Below, piece by piece: positions 35,529-45,499 of a DNA stretch of 64,000 bases; positions within the stretch are counted from its first letter, which is position 1; every line of letters starts with the position of its first letter. Source of the DNA: Sulfurimicrobium lacus (GTDB lineage: Bacteria; Pseudomonadota; Gammaproteobacteria; Burkholderiales; Sulfuricellaceae); assembly GCF_011764585.1 (NCBI RefSeq), contig NZ_AP022853.1, positions 2,153,501 to 2,217,500 on the forward strand, written 5' to 3'. The translations under genes were made by a program, and so were the position numbers. The notes beneath the pieces were generated by a model, which was not told the DNA's origin, did no database searches, and was given only the letters and a program-made list of their open reading frames with translations.

Positions 35529-37433
35529 TCAGTCATCGCTGCTGTCGCTGTCGTCGCTGCTGTCCGTGGGCGCGTAGTCGCTTTCCGCCCAGCGCCGACG
35601 CTCGAAGGACGAGCTGCGCCACCAGGCAACGACAGGGAACAGCAGCAGCGCCAGCAGGGCGAGGAAAAAGTTGGTCCACATCGGCACATCGCGTTTGACC
35701 ACGATCCGGTCGCTCATGGCGGCGTTGAGACCGGGCGGGGTTTCGGGATCGATTTGCAGCAGGTAGTTGCCGGGCGGGATTTCCGACAGCACGACCGCGT
35801 CGTGGGCGTTGCCCTCGGACCAGGAGCCGTCGCTGTCATATCCGTGGTAATAGCTGACCTCCCTGCCGAAGTGGTAGGACTGCCCGCTGCCGGTTTCCAC
35901 CAGGTTGATGTCGAGATAGAGCCAGTTGTTGTCGAGATTGGTGCGGTTTTCGATAACCAGGTTCGCCGTATGCCCGTCGACCGGGAAGACCTCGGTGGTA
36001 ATGGCCTGGCCTTTGGGGATCTGGGCAAAATCGAGGCTTTGCTGGAACACCGTGCGGTCATCCGCGCTGACGAGGAAAAACACCTGGATCGCAATGGCGA
36101 GCAGCGCGAATATCCAGAAGGCTTTCCAGTAGCTGCCAGCCTGGCCGCTGTGCGGGGAGGGCTGGTTGGCGTACACGCCGATTGGCGCGGGCAAGGGAGA
36201 CGGCAGCTTGAAGGCGGCGGCGATTTCCGCCGGTTCGATATATTCGCCCAGCGACCAGGAGATTTCCTTGCCGCTCTTTTCCCGGCTCAGCATCAAGGGC
36301 GGCGCGACGAAGTCCATGACCTCCGCCGCTTCACCTACCTTCACGCGCCAGTAGAACTCGCCGATGACGTAGGTCACGGTGGCGCTGGCGGTCTGGAAAT
36401 GGGTGAAATCCCTGCCCAGGAAGCGCGCCTTGGGCTTGGTCAGGGCGCCGGCCATGGAGGGTGTGTTGCTGGTGGGTTTGATGAAATTCCAGTGGCCCTG
36501 GTATTCCGACAGCCAGCGGAAGTTTTCCTGCTCGCTGTAAATCAGGTATTCGCTCCACTCGTAGGATTCCCCTTCCACCACCACGCGCCGCCTCATGAAA
36601 CCGACCACGTCGTATGTCGCACCGCGCAATTTTCCCTGGCTGCCAAGCGGGAGCCGGGGAGGGAAAGGCGTGAGTTTGCCGCGATATTCGGACAGGATCT
36701 TGTGGTTTTTGTCGGCGATGTCGATCACCGCGCCGCAACTGCCGCAGGCCAGCGCTGCCGAGCCCTGCGCGCGGATTTCCTGGGGTGCGCCGCAGGAAGG
36801 GCAGTTGAACGTCTTGATTTGCGCCTTGCCGGCGGCGCTTTCCCGCGCACGCAGCCCGGTCATCTTGAGGGCCGGAAATTGGACTTCCTCGCCGACGAAA
36901 AGCATGGGCTCTGCGTCGCTGTAATCCAGCGTGGCGAACTGCTTGGGGGAGGAAAAATCGATCACCGGCGCCGGGTAGCCCGCCCCTACCCTGAAAGGCA
37001 GCTCGCCTTCCCCCGCGATGCATGTGGCTGTTTCCTTATTGACGGCCTGAAATAGCTGGCCGGCAAGCGTCAGGTACTGGCCCAGCACGATTTCGTCGAA
37101 GAGCGGGATGACGGCCTCGGCCGCCGCAAGAAAAGTGAGAACGTAGCTGCCGGATGCCTCGGACAGCCAGCCGGTGCGCTGGTTGTCGAACAGCAGGAAC
37201 CACTCGTTCCAGATGCGGCCGACGACGGCGAAATGCGTTCCCTGGTATTTGCCTTCCGCGGCCAACTGCAGAGGGGATGCATCCTCCAGTAGCGCGGCCA
37301 TTTTGCCGAGGTTTTCAAGGTCGGCGTCGTGGCGGATCAAGGTGCTCTTGCAATAGTCGCACACCGCCAGGATGGAGGCGGCGGAGCGGAAGGTGACTGG
37401 TGCACCGCAGGAGGGGCAGTTGGCGGTTTTCAT
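35529..37433 (-). CDS. DUF4178 protein with two zinc ribbons
   Basis: 634 residues. A zinc ribbon at the N-terminus (cysteines 6, 9, 25, 28) is followed by a first DUF4178 domain (YQGTHFAVVGRIWNEWFLLF). A second zinc ribbon comes near 210-236 (NCPSCGAPQEI then CGSCGAVI), then a second DUF4178 domain (LRGATYDVVGFMRRRVV, YEWSEYLIYSEQENFRWLSEYQGHW). A membrane helix lies around 440, then a beta-rich outside domain, a second helix near 595 and an acidic tail of Asp/Ser repeats. The domain order, duplicated, is typical. DUF4178 proteins co-occur with SPFH, DUF350 and polyamine genes; their activity is unknown. Confidence 0.88.
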   Translation of the reverse strand: MKTANCPSCGAPVTFRSAASILAVCDYCKSTLIRHDADLENLGKMAALLEDASPLQLAAEGKYQGTHFAVVGRIWNEWFLLFDNQRTGWLSEASGSYVLTFLAAAEAVIPLFDEIVLGQYLTLAGQLFQAVNKETATCIAGEGELPFRVGAGYPAPVIDFSSPKQFATLDYSDAEPMLFVGEEVQFPALKMTGLRARESAAGKAQIKTFNCPSCGAPQEIRAQGSAALACGSCGAVIDIADKNHKILSEYRGKLTPFPPRLPLGSQGKLRGATYDVVGFMRRRVVVEGESYEWSEYLIYSEQENFRWLSEYQGHWNFIKPTSNTPSMAGALTKPKARFLGRDFTHFQTASATVTYVIGEFYWRVKVGEAAEVMDFVAPPLMLSREKSGKEISWSLGEYIEPAEIAAAFKLPSPLPAPIGVYANQPSPHSGQAGSYWKAFWIFALLAIAIQVFFLVSADDRTVFQQSLDFAQIPKGQAITTEVFPVDGHTANLVIENRTNLDNNWLYLDINLVETGSGQSYHFGREVSYYHGYDSDGSWSEGNAHDAVVLSEIPPGNYLLQIDPETPPGLNAAMSDRIVVKRDVPMWTNFFLALLALLLFPVVAWWRSSSFERRRWAESDYAPTDSSDDSDSSDD

Positions 37434-37448
37434 TAATTGTTATTTTTT

Positions 37449-37522
37449 GCCACAGAGATCACAGAGTACACAGAGATTGAAACTGCCAAAGCTTTCTCTG
37501 TGATCTCGGTGATCTCTGTGGC
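37449..37522. repeat. CACAGAG inverted repeat, second copy
   Basis: Left arm 37449-37476 and right arm 37495-37522 pair with few mismatches (GCCACAGAGATCAC against GTGATCTCTGTGGC). It is the same family as 283-412 and lies in the 101-bp gap between the DUF4178 and SPFH genes, where it could act as an attenuator or a transcript-stabilising stem. Confidence 0.75.
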
Positions 37523-37534
37523 TGGGTTTTCTTT

Positions 37535-38533
37535 TTAAACCAGTTTTTTCAGCAGTTCCGCCTTCTTGGCTTCGAATTCTTCCTGGCTCAGGACGCCTTT
37601 GGTCATCAGCCCGTGCAGTTTTTCCAGCAGGGCGGGTATGTCTTCCGGCGCCTGGGCCGGTTGGGCGGCAGCGCCAGGCTGGGTCATGGCGGCGGCCATC
37701 GCCTGCCCCATGGCGATGCCGGCCCCCAGCCCTGCGCCGGCGCCGGCCACGCCGCCTTCATTGGCGGCGGCCGTGGGGATGGCATTGGCCACCTGGTACT
37801 GGGTGTACTTGCCGAGGTCGCCCACCATGTTCATGCCGATGCGCTGGTCCAGCACTTTCTGCAGCTCTTCCGGCAGGGAAACGTTCTGCACCACCAGGTT
37901 GTCCAGCACGAGCCCGTAGCGCTCGAACACGGGCAGCATTTTTTCCTTGAGCCTGGCGCCGAATTCGTCCTGGTTCGCCGCCATGTCGAGGAAAGGCACG
38001 CCGGATTCAGCGAACATGTCTGTCATGGAGCCGATCAGGGTGTTGCGCAACTGGCCGTCGAGGTCGTCCACGGTATAGGTTTCGCGCGTTCCGCTGACTT
38101 CGGTGTAGAACTTCTTCGGGTCGGTAACGCGGTAGGAGTAGATGCCGAAAGCGCGCATCCGCACGATGCCGAATTCCTTGTCGCGGATGGTGATCGGGTT
38201 GGGCGTGCCCCACTTGCGGTCGAGCTGCAGGCGGGTGCTGAAGAAATACACGTCCGACTTGAAGGGGGATTCGAACAACTTGTCCCAGTTCTTCAAGTAG
38301 GTGAGTACGGGGAGGGTCTGGGTGTTGAGGGTGTAGCGGCCGGGCTGGAACACGTCCGCCACCTTGCCTTCGTCGACGAACAGGGCGAGCTGCGACTCGC
38401 GCACCGTGAGCGAGGCGCCGTTCTGGATTTCCATCTCCGCCATGGGGAAACGGGTAGCCAGGATGCCGTCTCCCGGTTCGGTCCACTGAATGACATCGAT
38501 AAACTGCTTGGCAACGAAATCGAACAGACCCAT
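37535..38533 (-). CDS. SPFH-domain protein with C-terminal SHOCT
   Basis: 332 residues. An SPFH/band-7-like domain of the YdjI/virion-core type fills most of the protein (FVDEGKVADVFQPGRYTLNTQ, SDVYFFSTRLQLDRKWGTP, GTRETYTVDDLDGQLRNTL). An Ala/Gly-rich linker and a SHOCT helix pair (LLEKLHGLMTKGVLSQEEFEAKKAELLKKL) end it. SPFH proteins form rings or cages on membranes; SHOCT is a short oligomerisation or membrane-anchor module. It lies in the DUF4178-DUF350-speE operon direction and diverges from speD by 62 bp. Confidence 0.87.
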   Translation of the reverse strand: MGLFDFVAKQFIDVIQWTEPGDGILATRFPMAEMEIQNGASLTVRESQLALFVDEGKVADVFQPGRYTLNTQTLPVLTYLKNWDKLFESPFKSDVYFFSTRLQLDRKWGTPNPITIRDKEFGIVRMRAFGIYSYRVTDPKKFYTEVSGTRETYTVDDLDGQLRNTLIGSMTDMFAESGVPFLDMAANQDEFGARLKEKMLPVFERYGLVLDNLVVQNVSLPEELQKVLDQRIGMNMVGDLGKYTQYQVANAIPTAAANEGGVAGAGAGLGAGIAMGQAMAAAMTQPGAAAQPAQAPEDIPALLEKLHGLMTKGVLSQEEFEAKKAELLKKLV

Positions 38534-38583
38534 GGCATCCCCCGGTTTTATGAAATTTGCTTATTCTACCTACAAAGCGAAGC

Positions 38584-38589
38584 TATAAT
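38584..38589 (+). promoter_or_regulatory. TATAAT -10 box for speD, probably giving a leaderless mRNA
   Basis: A perfect TATAAT lies only seven bases before the speD ATG at 38596, with a weak TTATTC 17 bp upstream as -35. Transcription would begin at about the A of the ATG. No Shine-Dalgarno sequence is visible. Confidence 0.5.
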
Positions 38590-38595
38590 CCAACC

Positions 38596-38970
38596 ATGAA
38601 ACCGATAGACGGCATCGACGGCCTGCATCTGATGGGCAATCTTTATGGCTGCGGCGGCGAGGACAGGCTGCTGCTCGACGTGGATGCGTTGCGCAGCCAT
38701 TGCGTCGCGCTGGTCGAGATGGCCGGCTTGACCGCGGTGGGAGATCGGTTTCACCAGTTCGGCAGCTCAGGCGGCGTGACCGGCGTGGTCATCCTGGCCG
38801 AATCCCATCTTGCCGTGCATACCTGGCCGGAAAAGCGTTTCGTCACCCTGGACGTGTTCGTCTGCAACATGAACTGCGACAACCGGGCCAAGGCTCACCA
38901 GCTTTTCGATGCGCTGGTGGCAGCGTTCGAGCCGGAAGAAAAACGTTATTATGCGGTGGAAAGATTCTGA
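38596..38970 (+). CDS. speD: S-adenosylmethionine decarboxylase proenzyme (SpeD)
   Basis: Pyruvoyl enzyme that decarboxylates SAM to give the aminopropyl donor for spermidine. The 124-residue class 1B form shows the self-cleavage pair Glu69-Ser70 in AESHLAVHTWPE, His75 and Cys90 (DVFVCNMNC), all needed for processing and catalysis. The plus-strand start ATG 38596 matches the family N-terminus (GLHLMGNLYGC). It is divergent from the SPFH gene, overlaps the end of a convergent GGDEF-EAL gene by 22 bp, and supplies the substrate for the aminopropyltransferase at 33631. Confidence 0.93.
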   Translation: MKPIDGIDGLHLMGNLYGCGGEDRLLLDVDALRSHCVALVEMAGLTAVGDRFHQFGSSGGVTGVVILAESHLAVHTWPEKRFVTLDVFVCNMNCDNRAKAHQLFDALVAAFEPEEKRYYAVERF

Positions 38971-41228
38971 TTCTGCGGCAATGTCCTGACCCACTCTGCG
39001 CTTGACCGGGCGCGCAACCAGCGTTCGCATTCCTCTGCCGGCAATGGCGGTGAAAGCAGGTAACCCTGTATCTGTCCGCAACCCTGTCGTTTCAGCGTGG
39101 CTTTCTGCTCTTCGGTTTCCACCCCGACGGCGATTACTCTGATTTTCAGGGAGCGCGCGAGTGCGATGATGGCGTGGACGATCTCCGCGTCGTTGTTGTT
39201 GGTGCTGATGCCGCGGACCAGTGAACGGTCAATCTTGAGTGTGTCGATCGGAAAACGCTTGAGATAGGGGAGCGACGAGTATCCTGTGCCGAAGTTGTCG
39301 ATCGAAATCCTGACCCCCAGCGCCGCTAGCGCGTTGAGCGTTGCGCCACTGGATTCGGTGTGCTCCATGAGCATGCCTTCGGTCATTTCCAACTCAAGCA
39401 TACGCGGGGCGATACCGGTTTCACGAAGCAGTTTGCCGATGTGTTCGACGATATCGCCTTGCTTGAACTGGCGCGCAGAAAGATTGACCGCCAAGCGCAA
39501 GGGCGCCAGCCCCGCTTGCTGCCACGCCCGGACCTGCCGGCACGCCGTGAGCAGCACCCATTCGCCGATTTCGGGCATCAGGCCCATCTCTTCCAGCACT
39601 GGAATGAACTGCTCGGGAGGTACTTTGCCGAGACCTGGGTTGGTCCAGCGCAACAATGCCTCGACGCCGATCAATCGACCGGAATCGGCGTTGATCGTGG
39701 GTTGATAGCAAAGGAAGAGTTCCTTGTTTTCGAGTGCGGCGCGCAGGCTCGACTCCAATGCCACACGCTGATGAACGAAGTGGTTCATCTGTTCGCCATA
39801 GAAGTGGTAGTTATTACGCCCGGACTCTTTGGAGTAGTACATCGCCATGTCGGCCTGTTTGAGCAGGGTGTCGATGTTGCTGTCGTCGAGGGGAAACAGG
39901 GAGATGCCGATGCTGGTGCTGATATAGACAGCGTGGCCATCGATGTCGAAGGGGGCAGTGAGGGCATCGATGATTTTTTGCGCGGCACTTGCGGCATCGT
40001 TGACGTGTTTGAGGCCTTCCAGGATTACGGTGAACTCGTCGCCGCCAAGGCGCGATATAAGGGCGCCGCCCGTTTCTTCCTGTCTGACTTCCTTAGTGTT
40101 GGCGTTGTAGCGGCTCACTGTATCTGCTTCGCGCAGCGTCAGGGTCAGTCGCTCTGCAACGCCTTGCAGCAGTTTGTCCCCGATCGCATGGCCCAGACTG
40201 TCGTTGACCAGTTTGAAGCGGTCAAGATCGAGAAACATCAGCGCCGCCAACTTGTCATGCCGTCTTGCCCTGGCTAGTGCATGAATCAGCCGGTCCCGGA
40301 ACAGGGTGCGGTTGGGCAACTGGGTCAGGCTGTCATAATTTGCCATGAAGGCCAAAGACTGTTGCGCTTCTTTACGTTCGGAAATGTCGCGCAGAATGCA
40401 CACCAGGGTTCCATCGGCTGAGTCCGAGGTGCTGCTGAGCGCGTATTCCACAGGAAACAGCGAGCGGTCGCGACGTCTGGCTACTCCCTCAACAGTTTCA
40501 CCGCTTTGCGCTTTTCCCTGGGAAAGAATGCTTTGACCCGGCTCGAAACCGGGCATCAGCGTTTCAATATGTTTGCCGATGACCTGCTTGGCGCGATAAC
40601 CGAAGCTCTTTTCCGCAGCCGGGTTAAAGGACTCGACCATGCCGTCGTGGCTCAAGGTGATGATGGGGTCGAGAGCGTAATCCACGACGATGCGTAACCG
40701 CTCCTTCTCGTGATGCAGGGAAGCCAGAGCGCGTTCGAGCGCGCGTAGCGGGATGACGCGCATGATGATGAAAATGCTCATGCCTATGGCCAGTCCCAGC
40801 AGGGCGGCTATGCCGGTCCGATATGCCACAGGCAGCAAGGAACGAGTAATGACCACTTCCCCAACCTTGCGGCCGGAAGCGTAAACAGGTTCGGATGCAG
40901 AAAGAATCGGTTGTTCGAGCTTGCCCTGATTTCCGGCCAAAACCCTGCCGTTAAGGTCGCGGACATAGCGAGCCTCGGGCAATTCGGTCAGTGTCAGGTC
41001 CTTGCTTATCAGTTCGGCAAGGCGAGATTTATCGGCGTCCAGCACGCTCCGGCTTTGACGGACAAGCGCTGCCACCTGGCTGGCATTGATAATGGCCTCA
41101 TTCGTCATTTCGCCCAGTTGATACTGGTAGGTCAGCCACCAGTAGGAAGCCGGCAGCAGCGCCGTCACCAATCCTCCGACCAGGGCGGCCATCCAGGATA
41201 CGGTGGAAGCGACGCCAGAGGATTTCAT
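38949..41228 (-). CDS. PAS-GGDEF-EAL protein with degenerate EAL
   Basis: 759 residues. Two membrane helices bracket a short periplasmic segment (1-165), then PAS (about 178-300), GGDEF and EAL. The GGDEF motif is intact (SRLGGDEF), but a 20-residue insert separates it from the READ inhibitory site. In the EAL domain EALLRW, the Asn and Glu metal ligands and KID remain. However, the second Asp of DDFGTG is Asn645, and the catalytic Glu of the AEGVE motif is Val701 (57 residues after Asp644, the exact spacing expected). Phosphodiesterase activity is therefore probably lost and the protein likely acts as a cyclase with an EAL binding or docking module. Confidence 0.88.
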   Translation of the reverse strand: MKSSGVASTVSWMAALVGGLVTALLPASYWWLTYQYQLGEMTNEAIINASQVAALVRQSRSVLDADKSRLAELISKDLTLTELPEARYVRDLNGRVLAGNQGKLEQPILSASEPVYASGRKVGEVVITRSLLPVAYRTGIAALLGLAIGMSIFIIMRVIPLRALERALASLHHEKERLRIVVDYALDPIITLSHDGMVESFNPAAEKSFGYRAKQVIGKHIETLMPGFEPGQSILSQGKAQSGETVEGVARRRDRSLFPVEYALSSTSDSADGTLVCILRDISERKEAQQSLAFMANYDSLTQLPNRTLFRDRLIHALARARRHDKLAALMFLDLDRFKLVNDSLGHAIGDKLLQGVAERLTLTLREADTVSRYNANTKEVRQEETGGALISRLGGDEFTVILEGLKHVNDAASAAQKIIDALTAPFDIDGHAVYISTSIGISLFPLDDSNIDTLLKQADMAMYYSKESGRNNYHFYGEQMNHFVHQRVALESSLRAALENKELFLCYQPTINADSGRLIGVEALLRWTNPGLGKVPPEQFIPVLEEMGLMPEIGEWVLLTACRQVRAWQQAGLAPLRLAVNLSARQFKQGDIVEHIGKLLRETGIAPRMLELEMTEGMLMEHTESSGATLNALAALGVRISIDNFGTGYSSLPYLKRFPIDTLKIDRSLVRGISTNNNDAEIVHAIIALARSLKIRVIAVGVETEEQKATLKRQGCGQIQGYLLSPPLPAEECERWLRARSSAEWVRTLPQNQNLSTA

Positions 41229-41263
41229 AAAGCTTTATCTTTCGGAGAGATGTTGCTTGTGGC

Positions 41264-42157
41264 TCATGTGATTTGTTCGCGCTTGAGCAGAAAGACGAAT
41301 CCATCCCCGGCACTGGTTTCGAGCCAGGTGAATGGTAGTTCCGGGAACGCCGCTTCAAGAACATCCCGATTGTAGCCGATTTCGACCACTAATATTCCAT
41401 CGGGATTCATGTGCTTGGGCGCTTCCCGCAAGATAATCCGGGTGGCGTCCAGGCCGTCTTCCCCGCTGCCGAGAGCCAATTCCGGCTCATGCAGGTACTC
41501 CGCAGGCAGCGCCTGCACCGACGGGGCGTTGACGTATGGCGGATTGCTGATGATCACGTCGTAGGTCTGTCCCTCCAATGCGCTAAACAGATCGGACTGC
41601 ACCAGGTGAATCTGGTCTTCCAGGGCGTAATCCGCGACATTGCGTTTGGCGACCTCGAGTGCATCCGGGGACAGGTCTGCGGCGTCGATTTCCGCGTTGG
41701 GGAAGGCATGCGCCATGAGAATCGCCAGGCAACCCGAGCCGGTGCACAGATCCAGCGCGGAGGTGACGAGTTCCGGATCTTCCACCCAGGGCGACAGTTG
41801 CTCCCTTAACAGTTCGGCAATGAAGGAGCGCGGCACGATCACCCGCTCGTCCACGTAAAAGCGGAAATCGCCCAGCCAGGCTTCGTGCGTGAGGTAGGCG
41901 GAGGGGAGACGCTCGTTGACACGCCGCTCCAGAATATGCAGCACGCCTTCGAGTTCGTCCCTGGTCAGTCTTGCGTCAAGAAAAGGCTCGAGCGTGTCGA
42001 GCGGCAGATGCAGGCTGTGCAGAATGAGGTAAGCCGCTTCGTCATAGGCGTTCTGCGTGCCATGGCCGAAAAACAGGTTGGCTTCGTTGAAGCGGCTGAC
42101 TGCGAAGCGCAACAGGTCGCGCACGGTGGAAAACTGGGTTTTTGCCTGGTCGAACAT
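41264..42157 (-). CDS. prmB: Ribosomal protein L3 glutamine methyltransferase
   Basis: Class I SAM methyltransferase that N5-methylates a glutamine of ribosomal protein L3. 297 residues: a helical N-terminal domain, then the SAM site LDLCTGSGCLAILMA and the catalytic NPPY (IISNPPYVNAPSVQALPAEY) that binds the Gln side chain. The PAEYLHEPELALGSGEDGLD stretch after NPPY separates PrmB from PrmC. It follows the dapE and Gly/Asp-rich genes on the same strand, as in many betaproteobacteria. Confidence 0.92.
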   Translation of the reverse strand: MFDQAKTQFSTVRDLLRFAVSRFNEANLFFGHGTQNAYDEAAYLILHSLHLPLDTLEPFLDARLTRDELEGVLHILERRVNERLPSAYLTHEAWLGDFRFYVDERVIVPRSFIAELLREQLSPWVEDPELVTSALDLCTGSGCLAILMAHAFPNAEIDAADLSPDALEVAKRNVADYALEDQIHLVQSDLFSALEGQTYDVIISNPPYVNAPSVQALPAEYLHEPELALGSGEDGLDATRIILREAPKHMNPDGILVVEIGYNRDVLEAAFPELPFTWLETSAGDGFVFLLKREQIT

Positions 42158-42173
42158 GGTATTCCTTATGAGT

Positions 42174-42215
42174 AATCAGTTTTTTAGCTATCAGTTATCA
42201 GCAATCAGCTATCAG
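42174..42215. repeat. Short tandem ATCAGTT/ATCAGC repeats
   Basis: Several imperfect copies of (T)ATCAG(C/T) in a row between prmB and the Gly/Asp-rich gene. It may be part of a dispersed repeat family; no further structure seen. Confidence 0.5.
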
Positions 42216-42231
42216 TGGGCTACTCTAATCG

Positions 42232-42431
42232 TCAATCTCCGCCACCGCCGCCATCCCCGCCGCAGTCTCCTCCGCCGGAGTCCCCGCAATGGCTGTCCGA
42301 ATCAAAACTGAAACCGGTGCCCGACGTGTCTCCTCCGCCGGAGTCTTTCCCGCGATATTTTCCCGCCCGGATGAACAGGAACACGATCAGGCCGCCCAGG
42401 GCCGCGACGAAGAGGATGAATGAGAGCGACA

Positions 42432-42432
<1 letters not shown>
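42232..42432 (-). CDS. Small membrane protein with Gly/Asp/Cys-rich tail
   Basis: 66 residues: one N-terminal helix (LSFILFVAALGGLIVFLFIRAG) then a tail of SGGGDTSG, DSHCGDSGGGDCGGDGGGGGD. Its ATG overlaps the dapE stop (TGATG), so it is translated from the dapE message. Tails of this type occur in several uncharacterised membrane proteins and may bind metal through the two cysteines, but nothing is proven. Confidence 0.6.
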
Positions 42433-43912
<1,480 letters not shown>

Positions 43913-44270
43913 GCGCATATTTTATCAGTGGCGTCGATGTCCTGGAATTTTCTCTGAAAAATGGTCGAATTGTGGCTAGTATTTCCGCGTGTTGCTTGTC
44001 ATCTGCCCACGATGGCGTACGTCTGCAACTGAGTCAAGAGCGGGAGTAAATTACGCTCAGATCCGCAACGAATCAATCATAGAGTTCAAGCATTCCGTGA
44101 CTTTTTTCGGTAAGACTGGATACCCAATATTCTATAAACAATCAGTCATTCTTATGATATTGCAGTTGCAAAGTCACATGGTACCAGTGCAGACTTTGGA
44201 GTAGAGTACATTTATTGTATTGGCATGGTGCCTGACTGGCTTTCATGGAAATATGGGAATATGGAAATCA
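43913..44270. other. Intergenic spacer between ArsC-like gene and porin cassette
   Basis: About 350 bp, AT-richer than its flanks, at the left border of the inserted plus-strand signalling cassette. No gene, no clear promoter hexamers and no repeat were recognised. It presumably holds two divergent promoters. Confidence 0.5.
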
Positions 44271-45497
44271 ATGAAATTGAATCCGTTGCCATGGGGTTTT
44301 GCCGCTGCCTTGATGTCTTTGGATGCACTGTCGACCGATATGGGTAACGGACTCGATGTCGCCGGTTATATCCGTGTCGGGCCTACCGATACCCAGTCCG
44401 GCAGCCAGCCCCGCGGGCACTATTCTCTTGGCATGGATGGCGATATGTGGCGCTTGGGAAACGAAGGTGACCTCGATGCCAATATCCGCATACGCCAGAC
44501 TTTCAATGTGGGCGACGGTCCCCAGTGGTCCCTGGGTTTTCGCCCTTCATACAACAACCCGGATGGCGGCGTGAGTGACGCCGGTACGTATGTAACCAAG
44601 GAAGCCTATATCGAGACCGGCGGCTATGCTTTCATGCCGCAGGCCAAATTCTGGGCAGGTCGGCGGCTGCTGCGCGACGATGTCCATGCCGTCGATACCT
44701 TTTTCATCTATCTCGCCGGCGCTCGCCAGGAGAGGGGTGCAGGCGTTTTCGACATGCCGCTGGGGCAGGGCAAGCTGGGGCTGCATGTGTTTCGCAGCGA
44801 TCAGGTCAAGGAGCCCACCGACAATAACCAGAATTCCACCCGCCTGAGTGCCGACCTTTACGACCTGCCGGTCAATCCGGGGGGCAAACTGCGAATTCTT
44901 GCTGCCTTCTACTCGGGCCATTTCAAGGGTGGCAATCAGGGAGCCGCGCTGACCATCAAGCATGACCAGACTGATTTTTTGCTGTCGGGATTGAACAATT
45001 CCCTGTGGCTACAGGGCAGCAATGGCTACGGTGCACTGAATACAGGTTTCGCCGCACCTGGCAGCCTCAATGGCGACCTCAATGCAGCCACTGGAACACG
45101 GGCACTGCGCCTGATCGATTCCCTGATTTGGCAGCGGGGGCGGTTTGGCGGCCAGGCCATGGCCGAAGTCGAATACGACCGCAAGGAACAAGCCGGTCCA
45201 TCCTCGCTGGGGACTTCGCTGGGGGCGCGAATTTCCTATGATTTCACCGATTACGTTCGCCTGCTTTCCGATGTGGCATTGACTACCCGGGTAAATTCAG
45301 GAGGCGAGACCCAGCGTCTGGACAAGCTGACCATCGGCCTCGGGCTGGGGCCGCGCCCTGGCTATTTGTCGCGCCCCGAGTTGCGGGTGTACTGGACACG
45401 ACTCAACTGGAATGATGCCGCTGCGGCTGCCCGCAGCACGCTGGCGGGTCGCAATGGCACCACCTTATTTGGTCTGCAGTTGGAAAGCTGGTGGTGA
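44271..45497 (+). CDS. LamB-type maltoporin-like outer membrane protein
   Basis: 408-residue beta-barrel. Family marks: the N-terminal GYIRVGPTDTQSGSQP, the RRLLRDDVHAVDTFFIYLAGARQERGAGVFD region that corresponds to the LamB DxxxxDxxYxxxSGxGAG segment, RPELRVYWTRLNWND, and a terminal Trp (LQLESWW) for barrel assembly. LamB porins pass oligosaccharides. The start ATG 44271 is chosen because it gives a short signal-like N-terminus; its ribosome site is poor. Its stop lies just before the periplasmic binding protein start, so they are one operon with the sensor genes. Confidence 0.8.
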   Translation: MKLNPLPWGFAAALMSLDALSTDMGNGLDVAGYIRVGPTDTQSGSQPRGHYSLGMDGDMWRLGNEGDLDANIRIRQTFNVGDGPQWSLGFRPSYNNPDGGVSDAGTYVTKEAYIETGGYAFMPQAKFWAGRRLLRDDVHAVDTFFIYLAGARQERGAGVFDMPLGQGKLGLHVFRSDQVKEPTDNNQNSTRLSADLYDLPVNPGGKLRILAAFYSGHFKGGNQGAALTIKHDQTDFLLSGLNNSLWLQGSNGYGALNTGFAAPGSLNGDLNAATGTRALRLIDSLIWQRGRFGGQAMAEVEYDRKEQAGPSSLGTSLGARISYDFTDYVRLLSDVALTTRVNSGGETQRLDKLTIGLGLGPRPGYLSRPELRVYWTRLNWNDAAAAARSTLAGRNGTTLFGLQLESWW

Positions 45498-45499
45498 AT

